Of a DNA stretch of 64,000 bases, positions 48,810 through 58,689 are shown piece after piece. Made by a program: the position numbers and the translations under genes. Source of the DNA: Pseudomonas deceptionensis (GTDB lineage Bacteria > Pseudomonadota > Gammaproteobacteria > Pseudomonadales > Pseudomonadaceae). The notes beneath the pieces are model-generated. The model ran no database searches. It saw only the letters and a program-made list of their open reading frames with translations, and had not been told where the DNA came from. The DNA is taken from NCBI RefSeq assembly GCF_900106095.1, contig NZ_FNUD01000002.1, positions 4,733,501 through 4,797,500 on the forward strand, read 5' to 3'. The stretch's first letter is position 1; every line of letters starts with the position of its first letter.

Positions 48810-49754
48810 ATGGCCGACTCTGCTTTTTTCTGCACCCTGAACCACGAAGGCATCCTTGCTGTTATCGGCAACGACGCCAGCAAGTTTCTGCAAGGGCAGT
48901 TGACCTGCAATCTCAACTACCTGAGCGAAACCCGCTCCAGCCTGGGTGCCCGCTGCACGCAAAAAGGCCGCATGCAGTCCAGCTTCCGTATCCTGCTCCA
49001 GGACAACGGCTGCCAGCTGGCCATGGCGCGCGAACTGGTTGAGCCGCAGTTGGCGGACCTGAAAAAATACGCCGTGTTTTCCAAATCCAAATTGACTGAC
49101 GACAGCGCCAACTGGGTGCGTTTTGGCCTGGGCCAGGCAGACGCAGCACTGCAAAGTCTGGGCCTGGACCTGCCCGCCGAAACCGACAGCGTCGCTCGCG
49201 CCAACGGTTTGATCGCCATTCGCGCCTCCGAAGGCCGTGCGGAGCTGTGGGCCCCGATCGAGCAGGGCGAAAGCCTGACACAGCAGTTGAAAACACTGCT
49301 AACTGAAGCCGACCTCAATCAATGGCTGCTCGGCCAGGTACGCGCCGGTATTGGTCAGGTCATGGACCAGACCCGCGAACTGTTCATTCCGCAAATGATC
49401 AACCTGCAAGCCGTGGGCGGTGTCAGCTTCAAAAAAGGCTGTTACACCGGCCAGGAAATCGTCGCGCGCATGCAGTACCTGGGCAAACTCAAACGTCACC
49501 TTTACCGTTTGTCGCTTGAGGCGGGCAATGAGGTACCAGCACCGGGAACCCCCCTGTTTGCCCCTTCTCACAACAGCGCTGTGGGCGAAGTGGTGATCGG
49601 CGCGAAAGCAGAAAACGGTGTCGAACTGCTGGCTGTGCTGACTTCTGATGCAGCCCAGGCAGGCGATATACACGTGGGGGACCTGCAAGGCCCCGCGCTT
49701 TCGCTGCTCGAACTGCCGTACCAGCTGGACCGTGATCGCGAAATCCAGCGTTGA
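48810..49754 (+). CDS. ygfZ: Folate-binding protein YgfZ
   Basis: A 314-residue GcvT-related protein that uses folate to support iron-sulfur enzymes and tRNA modification. The signature [26 protein letters not shown] around residues 210-235 contains the functionally important cysteine. Divergent from sdhE. Confidence 0.94.
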   Translation: MADSAFFCTLNHEGILAVIGNDASKFLQGQLTCNLNYLSETRSSLGARCTQKGRMQSSFRILLQDNGCQLAMARELVEPQLADLKKYAVFSKSKLTDDSANWVRFGLGQADAALQSLGLDLPAETDSVARANGLIAIRASEGRAELWAPIEQGESLTQQLKTLLTEADLNQWLLGQVRAGIGQVMDQTRELFIPQMINLQAVGGVSFKKGCYTGQEIVARMQYLGKLKRHLYRLSLEAGNEVPAPGTPLFAPSHNSAVGEVVIGAKAENGVELLAVLTSDAAQAGDIHVGDLQGPALSLLELPYQLDRDREIQR

Positions 49755-49787
49755 TTGCCACTCATTGAAAGGCAGTACCCTAAAGAA

Positions 49788-50591
49788 ATGAGCATGCTGG
49801 CGCACAAAGTTCAAATGGACTTGGTTAAGGCCATTGATCGAGATGACCTGGTTTTGCCCACGCTACCGGAAGTGGCGTTGAACATCCGCAAGGCAGCTGA
49901 AAACCCTGAAATCAGCGTCAGTCACTTGAGCAAGGTCATCGGTCGCGACACCGCGTTGTCGGCTCGGCTGATCAAAGTGGTCAACAGCCCGATGTTGCGC
50001 GCCACCCGCGAGGTCACTGACCTGCACACAGCCATCACGCGCCTGGGCGTCAACTACAGCAGCAACCTGGCCATCGGGCTGGTCATGGAGCAAATCTTCC
50101 ATGCCCGCTCGGAAGTGGTCGAGCAGAAGATGCGCGACGTATGGCGTCAAAGCCTGGAGGTGGCAGGCATTTGCTACACCCTGTGCCGCCGTCATACATC
50201 ACTCAAACCCGACCAGGCGGCACTGGGCGGCCTGGTGCATCAAATCGGCGTGCTGCCCATCCTGACCTACGCCGAAGAACACAATGAACTGCTCTCTGAC
50301 CCGATATCACTGAACCACGTCATTGAGAGCATTCACCCGCTGATTGGCGACAAGCTGCTGGCGGGCTGGGAGTTCCCGGAAATGCTGCAAAAGATTCCCG
50401 GCCAATACCAGGACTTTACCCGCCTGTCCAAACACGTCGACTACATCGACCTGGTGCAAGTCGCGACCGTGTTCATGCGCCAGGACATTGAAGCGCTGAG
50501 CGCCCTGCCCGCTTTCAATAAACTGGGCGTAGACGCTGAAAACCCAAACCTTCAAGAACAACTGAACGAAGCACGCTGGATGTTTATCTAG
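49788..50591 (+). CDS. HDOD domain protein
   Basis: A 267-residue protein consisting mainly of one HDOD domain (LPTLPEVALNIRKAAENPEISVSHLSKVIGRDTALSARLIKVVNSP, then GGLVHQIGVLPIL). The metal-binding HD pair of true phosphohydrolases is replaced (HQ), so it is likely a signalling scaffold rather than an enzyme. Start at 49788 chosen over a TTG at 49755; a second ATG is two codons later. Target unknown. Confidence 0.87.
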   Translation: MSMLAHKVQMDLVKAIDRDDLVLPTLPEVALNIRKAAENPEISVSHLSKVIGRDTALSARLIKVVNSPMLRATREVTDLHTAITRLGVNYSSNLAIGLVMEQIFHARSEVVEQKMRDVWRQSLEVAGICYTLCRRHTSLKPDQAALGGLVHQIGVLPILTYAEEHNELLSDPISLNHVIESIHPLIGDKLLAGWEFPEMLQKIPGQYQDFTRLSKHVDYIDLVQVATVFMRQDIEALSALPAFNKLGVDAENPNLQEQLNEARWMFI

Positions 50592-50621
50592 CGTGTGATC
50601 GGTCTTGCCAGCGATGCGGCT

Positions 50622-52022
50622 CTACTTGCGATCGCCATTGGCCGGCACAAAACTCACCCGTACTTTCAACCCGCCCTGCGCACCATCATGCAGGCTGATA
50701 TGGGCAAGGTGTGCGCGGCAGATATCGCCGACGATCGCCAGGCCCAGCCCCGACCCGGCCACTTGCTGGCTGCGCCTATAGAAACGCTCGAACACACGTT
50801 CGCGATCTTCATGGGGAATACCCGGCCCCTCATCTTCGACTTCCAGTATCGCAGGGGCGGTGACTCGTAAAACCACATTGCCCCCCACCGGTGAGTGAGC
50901 CATGGCGTTGTCCACCAGATTGCTCAGCAGCTCGTGCAACAAGGTGGGTTCGCCGTGCAACCAGACGGGCTGATCCGCTTCCAGCGCAAGCGCAAACCCT
51001 CTGGCATGGGCCAGCGGCGCCATGGCCATGCCCAGCTCGCGAGCCAATTGACTGAGATCCACCAACTGCGCCCCACCCTCGGCGATGGCCCGCGCTCCGT
51101 TTTCGATTCGCGCCAGCGACAGGAGCTGGTTGGCCAGGTGGGTCAGCCTGTCCGTACCCTGGGTGGCCTGCTCCAGGGTCGTGCGCCATGTCGGCGGATC
51201 GGTCGCTCGCAAACCCAGTTCAAGCTGAGCCTTGAGCACTGCCAGAGGGGTACGCAACTCATGGGAGGCATCCGCAATGAACTGCGCCTGACGTTTGAAC
51301 TGCCCGCGTAAACGCTCGGTAAAGTGATTGAGTGCTCGCACCAGTGGCCGCAACTCCCGCTGCACGTACACGAGGGGCAAGGGACGCAAGTCATCCAGTT
51401 CACGCTCTTCGACGGCGCTGCGCAATCGCTCCAGGGGACGTAACGCGGCACTTACGGCAAACCACACCACCAGTAATGCCCCGAGCCCCAGCATCCCCAG
51501 GCGCAGCAATGTGTCAGCCATCAGGCTGCGGGCCATGGCCACTCGCGCTTCGTCAGTTTCGGCGACCCGGATTTCCGCCATGCCATTCATGCTCGGCTCG
51601 GTCACGGCCTTGAGCAGGCTTACGACCCGCACGTTCTGCCCTTGGTACTCGCCGTTATAAAAACGCGCCAGAGCGGGATAGTCATCGGTACGCGGCGTGC
51701 CGGGCGGTGGCGCGGGCAGGTTTTCGTAACCGGAAATCAGACGCTGGTGGATATCGTTGACCTGATAGTAAATACGTCCGGCACTGTCGTAGGCAAAGGT
51801 ATCGAGCGCAACGTAAGGGACATCGGCACTCAAGCTGCCATCACGTTGCGACAGACCGGCCGCAATGGTGCGCGCCGACGCCAGCAGGGTTCGGTCATAT
51901 GCAGTGTCGGCGGCCTCGCGGCCATTGAAATATGCACTCAGCCCGCTCGCCAGCATCAGCCCCACCAGCAACAGCGTGAGGTGCCAGAGCAGGCTCCAGC
52001 GCAGGCTGTCGAGCTTAAACAT
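50622..52022 (-). CDS. tctE: Sensor histidine kinase for tricarboxylates
   Basis: A 466-residue membrane kinase. Two membrane helices (about residues 12-32 and 165-185) flank a periplasmic domain; then phospho-acceptor ADASHELRTPLAVLKAQLELGL, N-box NLVDNAMAH and G-boxes DEGPGIP and GSGLGLAIV. ATG at 52022 overlaps the tctD stop by 8 bases. Divergent from tctCBA, which it should activate with TctD in response to citrate-like acids. Confidence 0.92.
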   Translation of the reverse strand: MFKLDSLRWSLLWHLTLLLVGLMLASGLSAYFNGREAADTAYDRTLLASARTIAAGLSQRDGSLSADVPYVALDTFAYDSAGRIYYQVNDIHQRLISGYENLPAPPPGTPRTDDYPALARFYNGEYQGQNVRVVSLLKAVTEPSMNGMAEIRVAETDEARVAMARSLMADTLLRLGMLGLGALLVVWFAVSAALRPLERLRSAVEERELDDLRPLPLVYVQRELRPLVRALNHFTERLRGQFKRQAQFIADASHELRTPLAVLKAQLELGLRATDPPTWRTTLEQATQGTDRLTHLANQLLSLARIENGARAIAEGGAQLVDLSQLARELGMAMAPLAHARGFALALEADQPVWLHGEPTLLHELLSNLVDNAMAHSPVGGNVVLRVTAPAILEVEDEGPGIPHEDRERVFERFYRRSQQVAGSGLGLAIVGDICRAHLAHISLHDGAQGGLKVRVSFVPANGDRK

Positions 52023-52686
52023 CGCGCCCCTCCAGCAGGTACCCCAAGCCACGGAAGGTCACGATCGCCACCCCCTGATCGTCGAGTTTTTTACGCAGGC
52101 GATGAATATAGATTTCAATGGCGTCAGAACTGGCTTCCTCGTCCAGGCCAAATACCTGAGCCGCCAGTTGCTCCTTGCTCATGACTCGCCCGGGTCTGGC
52201 TATCAAGGCTTCCAGCACCGCCTGTTCACGCGAGGTCAGGGTCAGCAGTTCGTCCGCCAGGGTGAAGCGCCGGGTTCCCAGGTCGTACACCAGCGATCCG
52301 CATTGCTGCAGGCGTTCGCCACCCAGCACGCTACGGCGTAGCAGGGCCTTGACCCGGGCCTCCAGTTCAGTCAGTTCGAACGGTTTGGCCAGGTAGTCAT
52401 CGGCTCCCAGATTCAGCCCGTGAACCCGGTCCTTGACGTCACTGCGGGCCGTGAGCATCAACACCGGCAGGGTTTTGCCACGGGCACGCAAACGCGCCAG
52501 CACTTCAAAACCGTTCATGCGTGGCAACCCCACATCCAGAATAGCCACGGCATATTCTTCGCTGCTCAAGGCCAGGTCGGCGGCCACTCCATCGTGCAGT
52601 ACATCGACGGTCAGGCCCGTGTCTTTCAAGGCCTGGGCAACACTCTCGGCCAGCTGCAGCTGATCTTCGACCAAAAGCACACGCAT
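52015..52686 (-). CDS. tctD: Response regulator for tricarboxylate transport
   Basis: A 223-residue OmpR-family regulator with phospho-acceptor D51 in AVAILDVGLPRMNG and a C-terminal winged helix (SDAIEIYIHRLRKKLDDQGVAIVTFRGLGYLL). Coupled to tctE. Two 11-bp direct repeats in its own promoter region are the likely binding site. Confidence 0.93.
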   Translation of the reverse strand: MRVLLVEDQLQLAESVAQALKDTGLTVDVLHDGVAADLALSSEEYAVAILDVGLPRMNGFEVLARLRARGKTLPVLMLTARSDVKDRVHGLNLGADDYLAKPFELTELEARVKALLRRSVLGGERLQQCGSLVYDLGTRRFTLADELLTLTSREQAVLEALIARPGRVMSKEQLAAQVFGLDEEASSDAIEIYIHRLRKKLDDQGVAIVTFRGLGYLLEGRDV

Positions 52687-53113
52687 CGGGTTTTCCTCAT
52701 TATTTTTGTACAGGCCGGGGCCTTTCAGTGCGCGGAGTGTACAGACGGAGGGAGTGCTGTGAAGCCCAAAAACAATGAATGACTACTGAAAGGTTAGCGA
52801 AAGGTTGGCCGTTTAGTATCGCGAGACTGACAGTAAACCCTGTTGCCGCCATGACCCTGTAGCGGCCCGAAAAACGCCTCGAAGCGTTTTCGCTAATAAG
52901 AATAATAGTGGAGCACCGCGCATGCTGAATCCTCAGCCCAAGGCCCGTGGCCTTTGTATTTACCCCGAATCGAACCCACCCTTCGCTGCGCCCGCGAATG
53001 GCTTTCTGTCGCCCGCCGTTTGTCCGCCATACGGGTAATGCACGGCTCGACACCCACGATTTTCAGCAACAACGACCTACCCCTCTAAAAACAAAAACTC
53101 CTCTGGAGACGAT
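52687..53113. promoter_or_regulatory. tctD/tctC divergent control region
   Basis: A 427-base spacer without a convincing gene. It contains direct repeats GAAAGGTTAGC and GAAAGGTTGGC at 52788-52798 and 52799-52809 (candidate TctD site), a small hairpin AAAACGC/GCGTTTT at 52871-52890, and an A-rich CAGCAACAACGACC at 53065-53078 close to the tctC ribosome site (candidate Hfq/Crc target). No opdH porin gene, which occupies this place in P. aeruginosa, is present. Confidence 0.6.
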
Positions 53114-54091
53114 ATGAACCTATCCCTGCGCACCCTGACTCTCGCTGCCGGCTGCATGCTCTTCGCCGGCCAACTCATGGCTGAACCCAAACGCCCGGAA
53201 TGCATCGCCCCGGCCTCGCCCGGCGGCGGTTTCGACCTGACCTGCAAATTGGCACAGAGCGCGCTGATCAACGAAAAGCTGCTCAGCAAACCCATGCGCG
53301 TGACCTACATGCCCGGTGGCGTAGGCGCCGTTGCCTATAACGCCGTGGTGGCCCAGCGACCTGCCGATGGCGGCACCCTGGTTGCCTGGTCCAGCGGCTC
53401 ATTGCTCAACCTGGCGCAAGGCAAGTTCGGTCGCTTCGATGAAAGCGCCGTGCGCTGGCTCGCGGCCGTCGGCACCAGCTACGGTGCAATTGCGGTGAAG
53501 AGCGATTCGCCCTACAAAAACCTCGACGATCTGGTTCAAGCCCTGAAGAAAGATCCAAGCAAAGTGGTGATTGGCTCGGGCGGCACCGTGGGCAGCCAGG
53601 ACTGGATGCAGACCGCCCTGATCGCCAAGGCCGCCGGGATAAACCCGCGCGACTTGCGTTATGTCGCCCTGGAAGGCGGTGGTGAAATCGCAACCGCGCT
53701 GTTGGGTGGCCATATTCAGGTGGGCAGTACGGACATTTCCGACTCCATGCCGCATATCCAGAGCGGTGATATGCGCCTGCTCGCCGTGTTCGCCAATGAA
53801 CGTCTCGACGAACCCGAGATGAAGGATATTCCGACCGCCAAAGAGCAGGGTTACGACATCGTGTGGCCGGTTGTACGTGGTTTCTATCTGGGGCCAAAAG
53901 TCAGCGATGCGGACTACGCGTGGTGGAAAGACGCCTTCGACAAACTGCTGGCCTCTGAAGACTTCGCCACATTGCGCGACCAGCGCCAGCTCTTCCCCTT
54001 CGCCATGACCGGCCCGGAGCTGGACACCTACGTGAAGAAGCAGGTAGCTGACTACAAAGTCCTGGCCCAGGAATTCGGCCTGATCCAGTAA
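53114..54091 (+). CDS. tctC: Tricarboxylate-binding periplasmic protein
   Basis: A 325-residue Bug/TctC-family binding protein with a signal peptide ending LMA before EPKRPEC. The ligand-loop region PASPGGGFDLTCKLAQSAL and GSGGTVGSQDWMQTALIAKAAGI fits the family. First gene of tctCBA; citrate or related acids are the likely ligand. Confidence 0.93.
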   Translation: MNLSLRTLTLAAGCMLFAGQLMAEPKRPECIAPASPGGGFDLTCKLAQSALINEKLLSKPMRVTYMPGGVGAVAYNAVVAQRPADGGTLVAWSSGSLLNLAQGKFGRFDESAVRWLAAVGTSYGAIAVKSDSPYKNLDDLVQALKKDPSKVVIGSGGTVGSQDWMQTALIAKAAGINPRDLRYVALEGGGEIATALLGGHIQVGSTDISDSMPHIQSGDMRLLAVFANERLDEPEMKDIPTAKEQGYDIVWPVVRGFYLGPKVSDADYAWWKDAFDKLLASEDFATLRDQRQLFPFAMTGPELDTYVKKQVADYKVLAQEFGLIQ

Positions 54092-54148
54092 CCGTTGCTG
54101 ACCGCTGGCTGTGCCCTTGTTTAACGGGGCACACCCCAGGAGTAAATC

Positions 54149-54607
54149 ATGCTCGCACAACGCATTTTTGCCTCAGGGCTGCTCATCGTCTGCATCGCTT
54201 TGGCGGTGATGGCCTGGCCCTATCAGGCAGCTTTTTCCTATGAACCGGTCGGCCCTCGCGCCTTCCCGTTGCTCATGCTGGCCTTGATGGGGCTGGGGCT
54301 GCTCTACATGATCTTTCGCCCTTCTGCCGTCGTGCACAGCGAAGACGACCCGAAACTGGATCGCGAAACCCTGACCAAGATCGGTCTGTGTGTGGTGCTG
54401 CTACTGGTCTTCGCCGGTACGTTCGAGACCCTGGGGTTCATTCTCAGCAGCGTCCTGATTGGCATCCCGATGGCACGCCTGTACGGCGGGCGCTGGCTGC
54501 CCAGCATCGTGATCATCAGCCTGATGAGCGTCGGTCTTTATTTACTGTTTGATATAGCCATGGACGTTCCGCTGCCTCTTGGCCTGCTCGACGTTCTGGA
54601 GAACTGA
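54149..54607 (+). CDS. tctB: Tricarboxylate transporter small membrane subunit
   Basis: A 152-residue protein with four hydrophobic segments, typical of TctB. AGGAG box before the ATG at 54149; its stop is 1 base from the tctA start. Confidence 0.92.
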   Translation: MLAQRIFASGLLIVCIALAVMAWPYQAAFSYEPVGPRAFPLLMLALMGLGLLYMIFRPSAVVHSEDDPKLDRETLTKIGLCVVLLLVFAGTFETLGFILSSVLIGIPMARLYGGRWLPSIVIISLMSVGLYLLFDIAMDVPLPLGLLDVLEN

Positions 54608-54608
54608 T

Positions 54609-56123
54609 ATGGATACTTTTGGCTATTTGGGTCAGGGCTTCGGCGTCGCGCTCACCCCTTACAACCTGATTACCGCCCTGTGCGGCACCCTGATCGGTAC
54701 CGTGGTCGGATTGCTGCCCGGGCTTGGCCCGATCAACGGGGTCGCACTGCTGATCCCTATCGCCTTTGCCCTGGGCCTGCCGCCCGAATCGGCGCTTATT
54801 TTGCTGGCCGCGGTGTACCTGGGCTGTGAATACGGCGGTCGCATCAGCTCGATCCTGCTGAACATTCCGGGCGAAGCTTCGACCGTAATGACCACTCTCG
54901 ACGGCTACCCAATGGCCCGCAAGGGTATGGCAGGCGTGGCGCTTTCGCTGTCTGCCTGGAGCTCGTTTATCGGCGCCTTCATCGCCACCTGCGGCATGGT
55001 GCTGTTTGCCCCGCTGCTGGCGAAATGGGCAATTGCCTTCGGCCCGGCGGAGTATTTCGTACTGATGGTGTTTGCCATCGTCTGCCTGGGCGGCATGGCC
55101 GGCGATCGCCCGCTCAAGACCTTTATCGCGGCGCTGATCGGCCTGTTTCTGGCGTGCGTGGGGATTGATGCCAACAGTGGTGTTTACCGGTTCACCGGGG
55201 ACAACATCCACCTGACTGACGGCATTCAATTTGTCGTGCTGGTACTGGGGCTGTTCTCCATCAGCGAAATCTTGTTGCTGCTGGAAAAAACCCATCGCGG
55301 TCAGGAAGCGGTTAAAGCAACCGGGCGAATGATGTTCAATTTCAAGGAAGCCTCTGCGGTGTTCGCGGTGAACATCCGTTGCGGCGTGCTTGGCTTCGTC
55401 ATGGGCGTGCTGCCGGGTGCAGGTGCCACACTGGCCAGCGCCGTGGCCTACATGACCGAGAAGCGCCTGGCAGGTGCCTCGGGCAAATTTGGCGAGGGCG
55501 ACAGCCGCGGTCTGGCGGCACCCGAAACCGCCATCGGTGCTTCGGCCTGCGGCGCACTGGTCCCGATGCTGACACTGGGGGTTCCGGGGTCTGGCACCAC
55601 GGCGGTGATGATCGGCGCGCTGTCGCTGTACAACATCACCCCGGGCCCGCTGCTGTTTCAACAGCAGCCGGATATCGTCTGGGGCCTGATCGCCTCGTTG
55701 TTCATCGCCAACGTCATGCTGGTGATCCTCAACATTCCGATGATCCGCATCTTCACCCGCATTCTTTCGGTGCCTAACTGGGCGCTGGTGCCGGTGATCG
55801 CGATCATTACGGCGATTGGCGTCTATGCGGTGCACGCCACAACCTTCGATCTGTTCCTGATGATCGGGATCGGCATCTTCGGCTACATTCTGCGCAAGCT
55901 CGATTTCCCGCTTTCGCCGGTACTCCTGGGGTTCATCCTGGGCGGGCTGATGGAGCAAAATCTGCGCCGCGCCCTGTCGATTTCCAACGGTGCACTGGAA
56001 ATCCTGTGGGCCAGCCCGATCACGCTGGGCGTTTGGGTACTGACTGCGATCATGTTGCTGATGCCCGTGCTGCGTATCTGGCGCAAGCGCAGCGCACAAC
56101 GCCGTGCCCTGGCCGATGCTTGA
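54609..56123 (+). CDS. tctA: Tricarboxylate transporter large membrane subunit
   Basis: A 504-residue TctA-family membrane protein with many helices. Family segments: CGTLIGTVVGLLPGLGPINGVALLIPI, YLGCEYGGRISSILLNIPGEASTVMTTLDGYPMA and TLGVPGSGTTAVMIGALSLYNITPGP. It starts 1 base after the tctB stop and overlaps the next gene by 8 bases. Confidence 0.94.
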   Translation: MDTFGYLGQGFGVALTPYNLITALCGTLIGTVVGLLPGLGPINGVALLIPIAFALGLPPESALILLAAVYLGCEYGGRISSILLNIPGEASTVMTTLDGYPMARKGMAGVALSLSAWSSFIGAFIATCGMVLFAPLLAKWAIAFGPAEYFVLMVFAIVCLGGMAGDRPLKTFIAALIGLFLACVGIDANSGVYRFTGDNIHLTDGIQFVVLVLGLFSISEILLLLEKTHRGQEAVKATGRMMFNFKEASAVFAVNIRCGVLGFVMGVLPGAGATLASAVAYMTEKRLAGASGKFGEGDSRGLAAPETAIGASACGALVPMLTLGVPGSGTTAVMIGALSLYNITPGPLLFQQQPDIVWGLIASLFIANVMLVILNIPMIRIFTRILSVPNWALVPVIAIITAIGVYAVHATTFDLFLMIGIGIFGYILRKLDFPLSPVLLGFILGGLMEQNLRRALSISNGALEILWASPITLGVWVLTAIMLLMPVLRIWRKRSAQRRALADA

Positions 56124-57144
56124 GTCTGGACTCAAACACTGGTGGGGGACGCCGCTGGTCGGTTTGGCGGGGGGCTACCTCGCCAGCCTGATCGGCTGGC
56201 CATTGCCATGGATGGTCGGCTCGCTGCTCGCGATCATCCTGGTACGTTGCCTGACACCCTGGCAACTGGCCGAGATTCCGGGCGGGCGTAAATGCGGACA
56301 GTGGATTGTGGGCATTGGTATCGGCCTGCACTTCACACCGGTGGTGATGGAGCAGGTGCTGTCGCACTTCTGGCTGATCCTGGCAGGCGCCCTGCTCACC
56401 AGTGTCTCGAGCGTGATCGGTGTATGGCTGATGCGTCGCAGTGGCGAGGATCGTGCCACGGCATTCTTCTCCAGCATGCCCGGCGGCTCGGGCGAGATGG
56501 TTAACCTCGGCGCACGCAATGGCGCCGTGTTGAGCCGCGTAGCAGCAGGCCAGAGCCTTAGGGTCCTGATGGTTGTGCTGTGCGTCCCGGCAGCCTTCAA
56601 ATACCTGCTGGGCGAAGGCGCTCCCGCCTTGCAACCCGCCTCAATCGACTTTTACTGGCTGGCGCTGTTGTTTCCGGCAGGGGCTTTGATGGCCTGGATC
56701 TGGCAACGCCTGCGCCAGCCCAATCCATGGCTGTTCGGGCCACTGCTGATCAGCGCCGGCGCCAGCATCCTGTGGGATTTGCATATCGGCCTGCCTGATG
56801 GCAGCAGCCAGATGGGGCAATGGTTGATTGGCAGCGGGCTGGGTTGTCACTTCAATCGGGCGTTCTTTCGCCGGGCACCGTCCTTCATCGGCCGGACACT
56901 GCTGGGCACAGCCCTGACGATGCTGATCGCCGGCCTCTGCGCACTGGGCTTGAGTGCCCTGACCCGGCTCGACCTGCGTTCCATGACCCTTGGGATGATG
57001 CCAGGCGGCATTGCGGAAATGAGCCTGACGGCAGAGACACTGCAACTGTCCGTACCTCTGGTCACAGCCTTGCAGGTCATGCGCCTGATCTTCGTGCTGT
57101 TTTTAGCAGAACCCCTGTTCAGGTACTGGACCCGAGACCGCTGA
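56116..57144 (+). CDS. AbrB-family (PF05145-type) membrane protein
   Basis: A 342-residue protein with about ten hydrophobic segments in two similar halves, each with a PGG motif (FFSSMPGGSGEMVNLGA and GMMPGGIAEMSLTAETL), as in the family sometimes called putative ammonia monooxygenase or AbrB. ATG at 56116 overlaps the tctA stop; an upstream GTG at 56104 is possible. It is coupled to tctCBA, so a role linked to carboxylate transport or its control is more likely than ammonia oxidation. Function unproven. Confidence 0.85.
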   Translation: MLESGLKHWWGTPLVGLAGGYLASLIGWPLPWMVGSLLAIILVRCLTPWQLAEIPGGRKCGQWIVGIGIGLHFTPVVMEQVLSHFWLILAGALLTSVSSVIGVWLMRRSGEDRATAFFSSMPGGSGEMVNLGARNGAVLSRVAAGQSLRVLMVVLCVPAAFKYLLGEGAPALQPASIDFYWLALLFPAGALMAWIWQRLRQPNPWLFGPLLISAGASILWDLHIGLPDGSSQMGQWLIGSGLGCHFNRAFFRRAPSFIGRTLLGTALTMLIAGLCALGLSALTRLDLRSMTLGMMPGGIAEMSLTAETLQLSVPLVTALQVMRLIFVLFLAEPLFRYWTRDR

Positions 57145-57178
57145 TATCAGCGATCCCCGGGACCCGCGACACAAGCAT

Positions 57179-57877
57179 TCACGCCTGGACCGGCGGCAGT
57201 TTCCAGTCGATCGGCGACAAGCCGTTTTGCTCAAGGAACTTGTTGGTGCGACTGAAGTGCCCGTTACCGATAAACCCCCGATAGGCGGACAGCGGCGAAG
57301 GGTGAACTGATGTCAGCACCAGATGTTTGGTTGCATCGATCAGCTTTTGTTTGCTTTGCGCATGGGCGCCCCACAACAAGAACACAAGCTTGGGTTGCTG
57401 CTCGCTCACCACCTCGATAATCCGGTCAGTGAAGTGCTCCCAGCCTTTTTTGGCATGGGACGCGGCATTGGCACGCTCCACTGTCATCGTCGTATTGAGC
57501 AGCAAAACACCCTGCTCGGCCCAATGCTGCAAGCAGCCATGGGGGGCGATGTCGATATTCAAGTCGCGCTTGAGCTCTTTATAGATATTGACCAGCGAAG
57601 GCGGTGTCGGGATACCGGGCTGTACTGAAAAGCACAACCCATGTGCCTGGCCCGGGCCGTGGTAAGGGTCCTGGCCGAGGATCACAACCTTGATCTTGTC
57701 CAGCGGTGTGAGGTTAAGGGCATTGAAGATCAGCGGCCCCGGCGGGTAGATCTCTTTGCCGGCCGCATGTTCCTGGCGCAGGAACTCACGCAGCTCGGCC
57801 ATATAGGGTTTATCGAACTCTTCACGCAAAGCCTGCTTCCAGACAGGTTCAAGTTTTATACGGTCATCCGACGTCAT
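57179..57877 (-). CDS. ung: Uracil-DNA glycosylase
   Basis: A 232-residue family 1 enzyme that removes uracil from DNA. Catalytic [18 protein letters not shown] (Asp activates water) and [10 protein letters not shown] are intact. ATG at 57877 with an AGGAT box; the open frame upstream overlaps a hairpin and is not coding. Confidence 0.97.
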   Translation of the reverse strand: MTSDDRIKLEPVWKQALREEFDKPYMAELREFLRQEHAAGKEIYPPGPLIFNALNLTPLDKIKVVILGQDPYHGPGQAHGLCFSVQPGIPTPPSLVNIYKELKRDLNIDIAPHGCLQHWAEQGVLLLNTTMTVERANAASHAKKGWEHFTDRIIEVVSEQQPKLVFLLWGAHAQSKQKLIDATKHLVLTSVHPSPLSAYRGFIGNGHFSRTNKFLEQNGLSPIDWKLPPVQA

Positions 57878-57893
57878 GGCTACATCCTGAGAA

Positions 57894-57930
57894 ACAATGG
57901 GGCGGACACTAGAAAAGCCCGCCCCCATTG
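57894..57930 (-). terminator. Hairpin between the lipoprotein gene and ung
   Basis: CAATGGGGCGG and CCGCCCCCATTG pair with one bulged base around a 12-base loop, directly after the lipoprotein stop on the minus strand. Terminator-like without a T-run. Confidence 0.5.
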
Positions 57931-57936
57931 TCAACA

Positions 57937-58248
57937 TCACTGTCGGCCCCACCCCCATCCACCATTGCGGTCGTCACCATGGCCCGACCCATCACCATGA
58001 CGATAACCAGGTCCATGACCGGACCGATAACCGGGTGCCTGAAGGTAATGTGGCGGGCCCTGATAATAACGGGGCGGCGGTGCATGGTACCCGCGGGGGT
58101 ACCCGTAGTAAGGGCCATAGCCGCCATAGTAATAAGGGGCCGGAACCGTATAGACCTCGGAGCGGTAATAACCGCCGCCCGAGTAATAAGGCACGCACGC
58201 GGACACAGCCAGACAAAGCGCAATAATAGACAATAGGCGACGGGACAT
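57937..58248 (-). CDS. Small Tyr/Gly/Pro-rich lipoprotein
   Basis: A 103-residue protein. The ATG at 58248 has a GGAGG box. The lipobox LAVSAC places the lipidated cysteine at residue 18; the mature part is rich in Tyr, Gly, Pro and His ([20 protein letters not shown]) and ends [14 protein letters not shown] with several His-Gly pairs. Low-complexity surface lipoproteins of this kind have no known function. It lies upstream of ung on the same strand, but a hairpin separates them. Confidence 0.8.
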   Translation of the reverse strand: MSRRLLSIIALCLAVSACVPYYSGGGYYRSEVYTVPAPYYYGGYGPYYGYPRGYHAPPPRYYQGPPHYLQAPGYRSGHGPGYRHGDGSGHGDDRNGGWGWGRQ

Positions 58249-58434
58249 GGCGGCCTCCTGGACCGCGAAAGAGCACACCCAGCGACGCTGGGGGGCGACA
58301 AACAGCAAAGCTGTCTGACACTTGTTCAGACCACAAAAGTGAGGTTCGGTGCCGTCAACGCAAGAGCAAATTACGTCCCGCCGCAACGCTTGCCCTAAAC
58401 TGACGAACGCCTGCCATCCAACGGATACCCCGAC

Positions 58435-58656
58435 ATGACCACACCCGATATTTGCCCCGTCTGTGGCGCTCGCAACGATTGCTCAATGGCAAACCCGGAC
58501 ACCGTGGATCAACCCTGCTGGTGCTATGGCGTCAGCATTGACCCCAAGGTCATCCAGGCATTGCCACTCTCGCAGCGCGACCTGACGTGCCTGTGCCCTC
58601 GCTGTGCACAGGTTCAAAACCAATTGCCGACAGCGCAACCCAAGCACCTCACGTAA
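58435..58656 (+). CDS. Cysteine-rich CWC family protein
   Basis: A 73-residue protein with the pattern CPVCGARNDC near the start and CWCYG around residues 28-32, then CLCPRC, matching the small CWC family. Probably binds a metal. It precedes the pseudouridine synthase gene by 33 bases, a common pairing in Pseudomonas. Function unknown. Confidence 0.85.
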   Translation: MTTPDICPVCGARNDCSMANPDTVDQPCWCYGVSIDPKVIQALPLSQRDLTCLCPRCAQVQNQLPTAQPKHLT

Positions 58657-58689
58657 GATGCACACCTGTATTCCTTGTGATTGATCGCT

